This document shows, in pieces, positions 11,901-23,700 of a stretch of DNA of 64,000 bases (the first letter of the stretch is position 1; every line of letters starts with the position of its first letter). The position numbers and the translations under genes were made by a program. The notes under the pieces were generated by a model, which saw only the letters and a list, made by a program, of their open reading frames with translations, was not told the origin of the DNA and did no database searches. Origin of the DNA: Anaspis maculata (lineage: Eukaryota > Arthropoda > Insecta > Coleoptera > Scraptiidae); NCBI GenBank assembly GCA_949128115.1, contig OX421966.1, positions 61,625,416 through 61,689,415 of the forward strand. Direction: 5' to 3'.

Positions 11901-14640
11901 ATTTGTTAAAACGGAAGTAAGAATATCGCCTGAAAAAAAAAATTTGTTTACTGAGAATCGTCATTATTTTCATCTATATTTCAACTTTGATTCAAACGGA
12001 TCAACGTTAGGTATTGCAACAAAGAAATTCGAGTTCAATTCAACGTTATGAAAACGTATTTGTTAAACTGACGTCAAAATGTCGCCTATTGTAATTTTCA
12101 ACAATATTTCTGGCGATATTTCAAGTCGACTTTCATAGTAGCACAATTTCAAGCGTAATGTTACAGAAGCAAAGAAATTTCTGATCAATCCAACTTTATC
12201 AAAACGTTATATTATAACAGCGTCATTTCCAACGTGAATGCAGTCACTTTCAACGTCGAACTAAACCTTGAAGTGAACGTTATTTCCGCCGACATTTCAA
12301 CATTTCCCATAAAAAACACAATTCTGAACGTAACACATAAACATTGGACAAAACCAAATTAAGTTAGAGACACATAATTCGTTCAACTGACGCCGGGATT
12401 TTGTCCGAAAATGACGTCATTTCAAGGTAGAATGTGAAAAGCATGAGGTTATTTTTTCGTCAACATTTTACGGTTTTATAATAACAATTAGTCAAATATT
12501 TTTCAATGCATCACGAAAGGCTCGACATTGGGTTATAATTCTTCAAAGTAACGTTGAAATAACGTCGTCGAAAGAAATCGGGCAAAGGCTACTTTTGACG
12601 TAAAATTTGAATTCAATTCGCCAAAAAATCAAATTCCATTTAATGCCTGTGAATGCTCAATTTCTTTCACTGACGTCAAGAGAAATGCATAAAGTTGATG
12701 CTTTCTACTTAGAAATTGTCGTTCTTTTTGTCTGCATTTCGACGTTTATTTCAGGTTGAAAGTAGTAGCTGATTCTTTGAGTTGCATGAATTTTGACTTG
12801 CACCTTCTAGAAACGAAGAAATCCATCGTCAACATAACGATACCTACAATAAAATTCTCTACTATAATATTACCAATCTATTACTTGAGAATAACGTTAT
12901 TTTAGGCGACATTTTTGACCAAAGCCCAACTTTGTTTCTAAACTTTTAGCCTGAGAAAACGTCGTGCGTCCCCTCTTTCCCCTGAACTTGAAATTCTTAT
13001 TTTTGACTCCCGCCTCCAGAAAACATCGAAAAAATTCTGGATGATTCCAATTTCAAGCCTGACCGTTGTATTTACGTCTTTTCAACTCAAGTTATAATTA
13101 CGTCAGCTGATACGGCTAGAGTTACGCGAAAATGAAATTCGAAACAACGCGACGGGCGTTTTTGACATCATATCTTGAACGTTATGTTTCTGAGTATGAA
13201 AACCTGAGAATAGCGTTATGATTCACAAAAAATACGTCTTTCAAACGTTGAACAATAAAACTGGTAAAAGCTTTGGCAACCCCAACGTAATTTTCTCAAA
13301 CGCAAAATCAACGTAGTTCCCAGAAATCTAATACCTTCTAGACTTGAGAGAGAGAAAGTTATGTTGACGTCCAATTGTGAATCAACGACGCTGGTTGACA
13401 AACACGTTATTCAAACGTTGAAATCTGGACCACTGGTTGTGGTTTGAAAATTAAATCAAACGCCGAACTGTTGATCAACATGAATGACCATATTCCAAGC
13501 TGATACAACTATGGGTTTTGAATAATTTTTAGTTCAGAAACTACGTTATTGCAACGTTACGAAACAACCATTTGTTGGCGTTCAAACAATATGTGTCTAA
13601 CGCTGATTCTGACGCTACTTTATAACGTATAACTGTCGCCCCGAACAACGTTTCGGCAACTATATCTTGTTATTCTCTCAAAATCGACAACGGTTGATTT
13701 ACGTTCCACCTTTAAAAATAACACGTCATTTTTTGGACTTCGGTAAAGAGGTCCAAATATAGTTGGTGTCGACGTATAAATGTTGCTCAAAACAACGCGG
13801 TTGGTATTTTGAACGTTGTTTTTTTTTTGAAAGCGGCAACGTGAGAATAACGTTTCATCTGGTCAAAGTGTCACGTAAAATAACCATGTCGGAAAAAATA
13901 ATTTTGATGTTGTCTTGAATGCAGCAACGTGAAAATATGGTTGTATCTCTCCGCGAACACTACGTCTTTCGAACTTCAGATAATGACACTTATCTCGACA
14001 TTTATTTCTAATACTGAGGTGATGTCGAGATGTCAAACAGAGTAACGTTGTTGACAACTACATTGTCAAGGTTATGAGGGAGTTTACAAGCACACGTACG
14101 TACGACGTAACGTAAGTTCAACATAAAAACTGACGAGTTTGTCATTCGCAACTCCTTAGTTACAGTGGAGTTTTTACGTTTCACGTTACGTTACGTCGTA
14201 CGTTCTGTAAGATTCGCAAATTCTAATTGCGACAACGTGAAAATAACGTCAGATTTGCCTTAGAACATATCTCCTCTTCGGCTACAGATATTACTGGTAA
14301 TTCCACGTCATATTGTTAAGCTTGGTAGAACTGTTGACAATGACGTTATTGTTGTAACGTTGAATTGAAACCAGTTCTCAACATTGTTGCTTCAACGTTA
14401 AATTGAACGTTGTTGATGCAACGTTATGTTAACGTTCAGATTTGAACTGTCAACCAACATAATCATAAACCATTTATACAAAATCGATACATTTTTGGTT
14501 TGTTGCAACTGCTGTTTACGTTGTGGCAACGTTACGAAACAACCAATAGTCAACGTTAAAGCAGCATGGTATGTGTACAACGTTGATCCAACGGCATTTT
14601 GATGTATGTTTTGTTGATGATAGATGTGTTTGTTCACTCT
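8930..14640. repeat. AACGTT-based degenerate satellite-like array
   Basis: From about 8930 to 12200, units of ~160 bp (variants of ~135-140 bp) repeat. Each contains a TCAATTCAACGTTATAAAA-like core, then ACTGACGTCAAAATATCG, CATTATTTCCGTCGATATTTCAACATTGATTC-like text and CCGTAACGTTACAGCAACAAAG. Core copies begin near 9223, 9404, 9570, 9730, 9862, 9998, 10158, 10331, 10491, 10629, 10947, 11112, 11270, 11409, 11578, 11736, 11880 and 12040. A variant with TTGGTCAACTGATCAGCGTAG recurs at ~9880, ~10510 and ~11295, hinting at higher-order units. From ~12200 to 14640 the match decays and several cores read in the opposite orientation (AACGTTGAATTGAA near 14358). There is no coding capacity. The array fills the space between divergently transcribed genes 2 and 3. 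Confidence 0.85.
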
Positions 14641-14722
14641 GACATCAGACGTACGACAATGAGACTTGCACGCCCAATAATTAGGGCTTTGGTTCAGAAT
14701 TTGTTAAGGATAAATTCGATTC

Positions 14723-14790
14723 AGATAGGAAAAGCATAAACGACTGAAGAGCATAATTCCTTTTATTGCTTTATTAATTAAGCCTTATCT
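14723..14790 (+). promoter_or_regulatory. GATA motifs upstream of gene 3
   Basis: AGATAG at 14723-14728 and TTATCT (reverse of AGATAA) at 14785-14790 lie 55-120 bp before the gene 3 ATG. Confidence 0.35.
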
Positions 14791-14844
14791 AATCGTCATT
14801 TTCGCTCCGTTTCTTTCGAGTCAATACCAAATGATCGAGGCAAT

Positions 14845-15299
14845 ATGTTAGTCAGGTAAGCATGCTTTTTTCTTGTTTTTTGTTTCAAAAGTTCTTTGAC
14901 GTGACGCCAAATCCTTCCAGCTTGGTTATTCTAGCTCTATTCTCCGCAGTTCTGGTCGTTTCGGCATACTTCTTCTTGTACGTTCTGGTGAGAAAACTCA
15001 GTTCGCACCAATTTTACGGTGATAATCAAGACTCAGCCACCGACTTAGCCCGAATTGAAGCCTGCAGAGACCACGTGGAAGTACTAGAAAGGGAAACAAA
15101 AGCATTTTCGGGGAGAGACACTGACATGGCCTTCATGTACTATAAAGATAGCCTTTTGAGGAACATTGGAGACTTGAACAAAATCGATGCCTCAAGAAGC
15201 GGTCGCGAAGACGTATTGGATCGAGCGCATCGTTGTTTGGAAGCACTAAAATGCAACGCCACTATTACCCAAGACATTAAGCAAACAATTAATAGTTAA
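14845..15299 (+). CDS. Short membrane-anchored BAG-domain protein (gene 3)
   Basis: Predicted exons 14845-14855 and 14921-15299 give 129 aa. The 11-nt first exon (MLV plus two bases) joins in frame across a 65-nt intron, donor GTAAGC and acceptor CTTCCAG. This mirrors the tiny first exon of gene 2. The alternative is unspliced translation from ATG 14862, which adds a hydrophobic leader and keeps the same downstream frame. Residues ~3-27 form a transmembrane helix followed by RK. The BAG domain spans residues ~46-114, with ETKAFSG at the helix 1-2 turn, MYYKDSLL and GDLNKI. The usual LD at this last position reads LN, and helix 3 has a His where human BAG1 has Gln245. It is the smallest member with all three BAG helices. 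An Hsp70 co-chaperone role is inferred from the family only. Confidence 0.8.
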
Positions 15300-15324
15300 T
15301 TCATTAATTTATTATATTGGGGTC

Positions 15325-15342
15325 TTATCAATATTGTTATCT
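15325..15342 (+). promoter_or_regulatory. GATA motifs upstream of the microprotein gene
   Basis: TTATCA (15325-15330) and TTATCT (15337-15342), both WGATAR on the minus strand, lie 65-85 bp before ATG 15408. Confidence 0.35.
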
Positions 15343-15407
15343 AATCGAATCAAGTTTTAACAATTCATCAAATTACTGTCACCTTGCCAGCTCAAACACA
15401 CGGTATT

Positions 15408-15605
15408 ATGTCTTTCAATAAGTAAGTTACACTTTATTCTTATGAATAAGAACGCTTTATATCAATTAATAATAAATTCAGTTCTACAGAACTTATTCTT
15501 TTCGTTATACTCCTCGTGCTGGTTGCGATAGTGTTGCTTCTTGTGATCGAAAAAATTTGGAAGAGATTTCGCCCGAAATTGGAACCAGAACCAGAAGAAG
15601 TCTGA
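15408..15605 (+). CDS. 45-aa transmembrane microprotein, BAG-less paralog
   Basis: Exons 15408-15421 and 15482-15605 are joined across a 60-nt intron with perfect donor GTAAGT and acceptor AAATTCAG. The first 14 nt encode MSFN plus two bases. The joined frame gives a short polar start (MSFNNSTE), one hydrophobic helix at residues ~9-28, then EKIWKRFRPK and an acidic tail PEPEEV ending at TGA. It matches the N-terminal part of gene 2: tiny first exon, TM helix, then a basic K-[KR]-[YF]-R-P-K motif. It lacks the linker and BAG domain. The exon structure, spacing and GATA motifs match its neighbours, which argues for a real gene. A truncated paralog acting as membrane partner or dominant inhibitor is speculation. 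Confidence 0.6.
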
Positions 15606-15681
15606 TGGAAAATGGACCGAAACTCGCTTATAGGAACAACATCGACGACGGAGGAAAATAAGAAGCAAAAAGCACGCAATC

Positions 15682-15727
15682 TTATCTCAAATTTATGATT
15701 CAAATATTTTTTATTGGTATCTTATCA
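15682..15727 (+). promoter_or_regulatory. GATA motifs between the microprotein gene and gene 5
   Basis: TTATCT at 15682-15687 and TTATCA at 15722-15727 lie 170-220 bp before ATG 15901. An ATTAAA at 15731-15736 could be the microprotein gene's poly(A) signal. Confidence 0.3.
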
Positions 15728-15824
15728 ATTATTAAACATTGTTAATCCTGTTTGGAATTCTTGGTCGTTCAGGCGTACGCGCGCCGTCGTTGGACTAGTT
15801 TTACGTCTGTAATACGTGCTCAGA

Positions 15825-15895
15825 GTAAGTAAATTTTTGTTGTACTTATCAAACACTGTGCGTAAGTATCCGCCTAATCGCTGTGTAAATTGCAG
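15825..15895 (+). other. 5'UTR intron of gene 5
   Basis: Donor CAGA/GTAAGT and acceptor AATTGCAG frame a 71-nt intron ending five bases before ATG 15901, matching the 5'UTR intron of myristoyl-type gene 1. Confidence 0.55.
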
Positions 15896-15900
15896 AAAAT

Positions 15901-17550
15901 ATGGGCACGTGCTGTGGAAAAGTCGAAAAGAAAACGACGGGGAAAGATGGGAGTTTTCCCGAAGCGCTGGACGAAGCCAAGCCTCTGAGGCCTTTGAGAG
16001 ATGCCGAAGTTCGAAGGCGAAAAGCAAACAAGTCGCTGGAAAGTCTGGAAACTGCAACTGAAGATGACAAGACGGAGGAAAGCCCGATAGCTGCAAGCAG
16101 GAAAAATATTGCGGCTGTAGAAAAAGGAAGTGAAATTCAGGGAAGCGCGATTAAAAGCGATGAAAAGAAGGATAGCTCGGAAATTGTACCGAGTGAAAAG
16201 ATTGAAGAGAAAAGCAAAATTCAGAGTGCTGCAACTGGAAGCGATAAAACCGAGGAAACCGCTGATAGTGAAAAGATTGAAGCTGCAGAAAAGGGAAGCG
16301 AAATCCAGGTAGCTGCAACTGAAAGTGATAAGACAGAAGAAAGCCTGGAAACTGTGGACAAGACTGAAGCTGTGGAACAAGAAAGCGAGGTTGAAAAAGA
16401 AGAAACCAAGCTGGCAGTAGAAGACACAAGCGATAAAATCGAACAAGTCAGGAAAAGTATCCAGAATTTTGATTTAAAAGACATCGAAGAAGAGCTACGA
16501 AGCGGAGCAAGAGTTATCAGTGATGCTAGCTCTACGCCAAATTTATTCGAAGAATCTAAAAGCTCGGACGATTCAGTGAGTACTAATCAACGAACTAAAT
16601 CACCTGATCTTGTAAAATGGGATAACGTAGTCAATTTAGAAGAAGCTTGTACAAAGTCTACTTCTGAACCACGTCTTGAAGAATCTAAACTCGAAAATGC
16701 AGAGCTTTTTGTACACGAACCGCATGCTAGTTCTTCTGAAGCTTTGGGCAGCGAAAAAGCTCTTGAGAATGTAGCTTTGGAGCAGACAGTATTTCCACTA
16801 GGTCTTTCTTGTGTAGAGAAAAACAAACTGGAGGCTGAAGGAATACATGTGGATGACAGTACTGAAGCAGACAAGCCTAAGCTTACGGAAGCTTTGAGTG
16901 ACAGAGCAGAAAGTGACAAAGAAACGAAAATAATTGCGAAAGACGCTGCACGTTCAGCTGGTCATTCTCCAAAGCTTGAATCAGATTTGGAAGCCTTGCT
17001 CACGCCTGATCTATTGAAGAAGTTGAACGAACAAACGGTTAGCACAAACGGTCCTGGTGGTGTTCAAAACGAAGTGCAGAAAAGCGGCGGGGGCAAAGAA
17101 AGTGACGAAACAACGAAGCCTAGTAAAGAAACGCTTACTAGAAGTACAACAGCACCAGATATTTCATCCATCCAACAGAGTCATCCAGCATCGGCCAGGC
17201 TGTCGCAACAAGAACAAAGGAAGAGCAGAAACAGCTTCCTAGGCAACTTTTTGCAGGAAGGCGTCTTCACGTCTTTCGACGAACAATTCAACAGCATGAC
17301 TTCCAAAGAGCTGCCAAAGAAAATCGAAGCTTCAATTGAAGCGATAGCCAGAAGCACCGAAAGCCTTCGGCGACAAGTGGAAACGTTCTCCGGAGGAAAA
17401 ACTGGCACGGAATACATGTACTTGGAAAGCTCGTTGTTGATCAACATCGACGAGCTCAACAAAATCGAAACTGAAAGCACAGAAAAAGCGGACGCTTTGA
17501 GCCAGATTTACGAGCTTTTGAAAAAACTGGATGAAAACTCGGTTTTTTAG
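15901..17550 (+). CDS. Myristoyl-type BAG-domain protein with long acidic repeat region (gene 5)
   Basis: One coding exon gives 549 aa. The start MGTCCGKVEKK combines Gly2 with two Cys, typical of N-myristoylated and palmitoylated membrane proteins, and follows a 5'UTR intron. Residues ~65-175 hold degenerate ~25-35-residue repeats (EKGSEIQ, SDKTEES/SDKTEET) rich in Glu, Lys and Ser. The middle is acidic, low-complexity and probably disordered. The C-terminus (~475-545) is a BAG domain with RRQVETFSG, YMYLESSLL, DELNKI and LSQIYELLKKLD. The LD before loop 2-3 reads LN, and the Gln of BAG1 helix 3 is Tyr. Known BAG proteins join Hsp70 to clients or membranes through their N-terminal part. Here the N-terminus would supply a lipid anchor. 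AATAAA at 17604-17609 ends the gene. Confidence 0.88.
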   Translation: MGTCCGKVEKKTTGKDGSFPEALDEAKPLRPLRDAEVRRRKANKSLESLETATEDDKTEESPIAASRKNIAAVEKGSEIQGSAIKSDEKKDSSEIVPSEKIEEKSKIQSAATGSDKTEETADSEKIEAAEKGSEIQVAATESDKTEESLETVDKTEAVEQESEVEKEETKLAVEDTSDKIEQVRKSIQNFDLKDIEEELRSGARVISDASSTPNLFEESKSSDDSVSTNQRTKSPDLVKWDNVVNLEEACTKSTSEPRLEESKLENAELFVHEPHASSSEALGSEKALENVALEQTVFPLGLSCVEKNKLEAEGIHVDDSTEADKPKLTEALSDRAESDKETKIIAKDAARSAGHSPKLESDLEALLTPDLLKKLNEQTVSTNGPGGVQNEVQKSGGGKESDETTKPSKETLTRSTTAPDISSIQQSHPASARLSQQEQRKSRNSFLGNFLQEGVFTSFDEQFNSMTSKELPKKIEASIEAIARSTESLRRQVETFSGGKTGTEYMYLESSLLINIDELNKIETESTEKADALSQIYELLKKLDENSVF

Positions 17551-17603
17551 CGCGGCACAGATAGACAGATAGGGATTCTTATTATTTAGTATTTTGTTGT
17601 TGA

Positions 17604-17609
17604 AATAAA
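17604..17609 (+). terminator. Poly(A) signal of gene 5
   Basis: AATAAA, 53 bases past the stop codon. Confidence 0.8.
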
Positions 17610-17634
17610 AAATCATAAATCCATACCTCCGGCT

Positions 17635-17706
17635 TTATCTTGTGTCATCACGTTTTTTTATCAACACTCCCTGGAGTGACTCAGTAGCCCGCTATCTAAT
17701 CTATCA
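17635..17706 (+). promoter_or_regulatory. Four GATA motifs upstream of gene 6
   Basis: TTATCT (17635), TTATCA (17658), CTATCT (17692) and CTATCA (17701) are all reverse WGATAR, within 125 bp of ATG 17758. This is the densest set in the cluster. Confidence 0.45.
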
Positions 17707-17757
17707 ATAAGGTATGGATTCCATTGTGCCGGACGGCGGAGCGATATTTTGGCGGAG

Positions 17758-20700
17758 ATGGGCAACTGCATAGATTTGTTCTGTCCGGTGACCCAGCAGG
17801 GACAAAGGCCGGATTTGGGGCAGCAAAACCGGACCACGTATGAAGGTAGTAGCTCATATTTTTTGCGGGAAAATTTGAAATGTTTTTCTGTTGGTTGTGT
17901 CGGTTGCAGCTACGCCTAGATCCAGGCCTGGCACGAGGCGCAACTTGAACGATGGACCTGAAATGGTGTTCCAAGAGCCACCCGGCACGCCCCTTCCAGT
18001 CTACGAAGGTTCGTACAAAGTGTCAAAAAGCATGTCGCTTCTTTATCCATGTTCAAGAATTATTGTCTATTGAATTTTACAAATATTTGTTCTTGTGTTG
18101 AAAATTGAATATTGTGTCTTCTCAGTTCAAATTTATTTCTATCTTATCTCCTCTTAAAATATTTTTTTATCCATGTTTCATACCTACTCATCATCTTCGA
18201 GTTTATCTTCAACTTTTTTTGATAAAGGTCATTCTCAATTACTTCTGTGTTTTGTTCGTAGTTTTCTAAGGCCGTACAGCGTCTAACTTGGCTATTCAGT
18301 CTCGTTTATGTATTCTTTATTTTCTGGTCCGTCCTTCTGGCGTTAATTGGGACTAACGTTGTCGGATCACCCAAAGCTTTTCTGTTTCATCTTCAGTATA
18401 AAAGGAAATGTTATTGTTCTTGATCTTCTTCCAGCTAGACGTTGCTTTTTTTTGAATAATTCTGCACAATGCTTCTGTTCTTATTATTGGTTTTGATGAT
18501 CTTGAATGCTTTTAATCATCAAGGTCTTCCGTTTTGTGTTCATCACATTCGTTTCCTCATCACTTCTCTCTCAGACTTTCTCCAATTCTTGCTAGGAGTT
18601 GATTATTCTTGGATTCAAAACTAAAGTTACCTAATCGGGTTTATCTAGGCCATCTTTTTGGTACTTGTTGACGTAGTTTTCATACTTATTTCTACTGTTT
18701 CTTGAACTTGAGTGAAAGCTCAGCTCAAGCTACCCTTCAATTTTTATAGACCTTCTTTTATTTTTTCCATTTTTTCGCCTTCAGCAAAGTCACCTCCACT
18801 ATGATCTCATTTCTCAAGGTCATCTTTATCCACACTCCGAGCTCTCCTTTTGTTATTCTCTATTTTTATTTGGATTCCCTTCCACTCAAAGCTCCTTTTT
18901 GTCGTTTTCATCGCCAATATCATATTCGCAGTCTTCTTCAAGACCGCCTCCGTCTTCTCAAACATGTTCCTCAAGGTCACATTCACTCTCAAGGTAAGAA
19001 TCCTACATTTTTGAACGAGTTGATTCTCCTACGCAAAGCTAAAATTTGAGATGGTCAAGGTTATTTTAGTGTTCTTCACAGCTTTTGCTGTTCTCAAGTT
19101 TCTTGCCCTTGCATCTCATCAAAACACCTTCTAGACAATCTCGAAAGAATTTTCAGGTGCTTCCAGCAAATAAATTGATCTTTGGACCTTTTCCTCTTTG
19201 AGACTCATTTTTAACTTCTTCGCAATTAAGGTCGTTCTCTCAAAAATCCAGTTCCACTGCTCACTTAGATTGACCCATATTTTTGTACAGGCCGTTTCCT
19301 ACTTGAAACATCTCTTTTTCGTCTGCACTTTCAAGGCTGTCCACTTCAAGGTCACCGTGTCTTTTCCTTCGATTTTAATTTCTCAATTTCAGTGAACCTT
19401 TTTCAAGTTACACTAATTTATACGTTCTAGATTTTCCTCAGGCAAAAGATCAAGGTCTCATTTTTCATATAAAGCAATTTTAATCTTCGTCAAACTCACC
19501 TTGGTCGACCTTTTGTTTCTTGAATGTTTTTATTTCTGTCGATTTCTCCTTTTTTGCTTGAAGTTTTAAAATTTAATATCAAAGCTCAAACATTTTCGAC
19601 TTTTGAAAATGAAAAATTTCGACCTTTGAACTTCAAAGTTCGACTTCAAGTTGTTCGACTTCAATCTCGAAGTTCCGACAATTTGGACACTGACACTACA
19701 ACATTTCGACTTTTGAAAACGACAATTCCGACTTTTGAACTCAAAGTACTTTGACTTTATTCTCGAAGCTTCGACATTAAAACTCGAATTATCTCGAACT
19801 TCAGCGACAAAAGATTTCGACTTTTTAACTCTAAATTCTGAACTCTAACCCAAAAAATTTTGACTTTCAAACTTGAAGAATTTAGTTTAACTGTAGTCTC
19901 GAAATTGCGACAGTGAAACTTGAGAAATTTCGACTTTCAAACTTGAAGTATTCAGACTTCAATCTCGGAAGTTCGACATTTAAACTGAAAAAAAATCGAC
20001 TTTTGATCTCAAAGTAGTTTGACTTCAATATCGAAATTGCGACACTGAAACATGGAAAATTTCGACCGTTAAACTTGAAGTACTTTGACGAAGTCGAACC
20101 ACTTAGATTTCCACTCGGAATTTAGACATCAAGACTTGAGACATTTCGACTTGCATGACAAATAATTTTGACTTCTGAACCTCCAAGTATTTCGATTCGA
20201 AATTTCGAAATAAAAACTCAAAAAATTTCGACAATAAACTCAATGAAGTTTGACTTATTTCTCGAAATTTAGACATTGAAACTCGAAAATTTTCGACATG
20301 AAACGAAAAATGTTGACTTCAGAACCTTGAAGTATCTCGACTCCGATATCGAAACATCAATAAAAAACTCGGAAAATTTCGACTTTTAAACTCAAAGTGG
20401 TTCGACTTTGATCTCGAAATAGCGACACTGAAGCTTGAAAAATTTCGACCTTCAAACTCGAAGTACTTTGACATTAATCTAAATATTTTGAGGACGAAAA
20501 TTTCAACTCAAACTTGAGGTACTTCGTCTTATTTCTCAAAATTTCGATATTGAAGCTCAAAAAATTTAGACTTTTGAACTCAAACCACTTTGACTTCAGC
20601 TCTAAACTAAGACATTGAAACTTTTAAAAACGAAAAATTTCAGCTTTAGACCTCGAAGTACTTTTGACATTAAAATTCGATAAATTTCGACTTTGAGGGA

Positions 20701-23700
20701 GGGAAAATCCGACTTTGAACCTCGAAGTGAGTATTTCGACTTTAATCTCGAAATGTCTACAATAAAACTCGAAAAATTGTCGATTTTCAGATACAAAAAA
20801 TTTTGACTTTCGAACTCGAAGTACCCACTTCGACTTTAATCTCGAAATTGCGACATTAAAACTCAGAACATTTTGATTTTCAAACGAAAAATTTCGACTT
20901 TTGAAGCTTTCAAGTAATTCAACTTCAATCAAGAAATTTCGGTATGAAAAATTAAGAAAAAATTGACTTGTAAACTTGAGCTACTTCAAAATTGATCTTG
21001 ATAATAATAAATAATAATAAATCTTTTTATTAATACATGAAGACTTTCTGGTCCCATCGTACATCGTCAACAAAAAATTGGTTTAAAATTATAACAATTA
21101 ACAATATAAATAGGCAACAATATATCATAATAGTGGCAATTCTGTAAAATTTAAAGGCCCCTTAAAATTTTTAAAGGCGTCGGTCACCTAGGAACGATCA
21201 GAAATGGGCTTCACGATTGGCTGATTTCCTTTTAACGGCCTTCAAATTTAAACGGGTTTGATACAGAATTGGCCCTTATCACAGTTAAAATCACATTTAA
21301 GATAGGCACATTTAAAATTTGACAGTAATTCTTTTTATTTATTAGCTTTTTCAACAGTTTGATATTCCAACATTGGAAATTTCAACTTTTAAACTCGGAG
21401 TACTTCAGCTCAATTCTCAAGATTTGGACAATGAAGCTCAAAAAATTTCGACTTGCAAACTCGAATCACTTCGACTTCAACTCTTGATAATTCAGACATT
21501 GAAACTTTTTGAGACAAAACATTTCAGCTCAAGAACTTGGAGTACTTCGACTTGAGTCACAAAATTTTTGACATTGAAACTCGATCATGTCGACTTTCAA
21601 GGACGAAAAATTTTTGCAATTGAATGATGGAACAAAATGATGATAAGCGACAATGAAGCTCGAAAACTGTCGACTTATAAAGACAAAAAATTTTGACTTT
21701 AAAATTTAGAGTACTTCGACTTCAACTGGAATTTTTGACACTGAAACCCGAAGAATTTCGACTTCTAAACTCGAAGTTCTTCGTCTTCAGTCGCGGAATT
21801 TAGGCTTTAACCTCGAAATTTCGACATAAAACTCGAAACATTTTTAATTTCAAACTTGAAGCACTTCGACTTTATTCCCGAAATGTCGGAATTGAAACTT
21901 GAAAAATTTCGTCTTCAAAGACGGAAAATTAAAACTTTCAAAGTCGAACCACTTTGACTTCAACTCGAAATTAGGAAATTGAGTCTCGTTGTATTTCGAC
22001 TTCCATGAGAAAAAAATCGTTTTTTGAACTCAATGTAGTTATGCTTCAATTTCGAAATTGCGGCACTGAAACTTGGAAAATTTCGACATCCCAGCTCGAA
22101 GTACTTCGACTATAATCTCGATATTTCAATATCACAACTCGAAAAGTTTCCACTTGGGAAGATGAAAAGTTTCGACTATTGGACTCAAAGTAGTTTAATC
22201 TCGAAATTTCGACATCGAAAGACGGGAGAATTTAACTTTCAAGCTTAAAGTCGTTTGACTTTATTCTTGAAATTTCGACAATGAAGCTCAACAAATCTCG
22301 ACTTCCAAACTCGAAGTAGGTACTTTCGAGCTAATTCTAGAAATTTCGACAGTGACCTCCAACTGTTTCGACTTTTTAAGATGGAAAATTTTGACTTTCG
22401 AACTCTAAGTACTTCGACTTTATTGTCAAAATTTCGGCATTTACACTCAAAACCTTTCGATTTTCGGAGAGAAAAAATTTTGACTCTTGAACTCGGAAGT
22501 ACTTCAGGTTTAATATCGGAATTTCGGAATTAAAACTCGAAAAACTGCAACCTTCAAAGACAAAAAATTTCGACTTTTGAGCTCAAAGTAGTTCGATTTA
22601 ATTCTCTGAACTGCGGAACTGAAACTTGGTATATTTCTACATCCTAGCTCAAAGTACCTACTTCGACTTAAATCTCGAGACTTCAATATCACAACTCAAA
22701 AAAAATTCCACTTTTGGAGGTGAAAAATTTCGAGTTTTGAACTCGAGGTAGTTCGACTTAAATCTCAAAATTTTTGATATTGAAACTTTCATCTTTCAAA
22801 GACAGAAAAATTCAACTTTTAAACTAGAAGTACTCTAACTTTATTCTCAAAATTTCGAGAAATGAGCTCAAAAAAATTTGACTTTCAAACTTGAAGTATT
22901 TCCGAGTTTAATCTAGAAATTCCGACATTGACACTTGGAACCTTTCGTTTTTCGAAGAAAAAATTCTGATCTTTGAACTCGAAACTAATTACTTCGGGTT
23001 AATGGTTGAATTTCAAAATTGAGAATCGAGAAACTACAACTAAAACTTTGGTTGAAATTGCAACTATCAAAAGACAAAAAATTTCAACTTCTGAACCCAA
23101 AGTAGTTCGACTTCAATAATCTCAAAATTGCGGCACTGAAACTTGGGCAATTTCGACATCCCAGCTTGAAGTATCTACCTTGACTTCAATCTCGAAATTT
23201 CAATATCACAAATCAAAGAATTTCCACTTTTGAAGACGGAAAAATATGAATTTTGAACTCGAAGTGAATAGTTTGCCTTCAATTTCGAAATTTCGACAAA
23301 ACACTTCGTGTTTCAAAGACGGGAAAATTCAACTTCATAACTTGAAATACTTTGACTTTATTCTCGGAACTTCGGCATTTGAGCTCAAAAAATTTCTACT
23401 TTTGAAGATGAAAAGCTACAACGGTCAAACTCGAAGTACCCCCGACCTTGATCTCAAATTTCAAAATTAGATCTTGAAAAATTCGACTTTCAAACTTCTT
23501 TCAAAGACAAAAAACTTCGACGAAAAAGTCGAACCAATTCATTTTAACTCAAAATTTAGACAGCGATACATTTGACTTTCAAGACAAACAATTTTGGCTT
23601 CTGTACCTCAAAGTATTTCGACTTTCATCTCGAAATTTGGATATGAAAGCTCTAAAAAAAAATCGACTTTCATAGATGGAAAATGTCGACTTTTAAACTC

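Noticed and set aside
8930..14640. CRISPR-like array
   Set aside because: Units are ~160 bp, diverged, without short exact repeats and unique spacers, in a spliced eukaryotic genome.
15849..16919. Minus-strand frames up to 190 aa over gene 5
   Set aside because: Phe/Leu/Ser-rich complement of the Glu/Lys/Ser repeat region; shadows.
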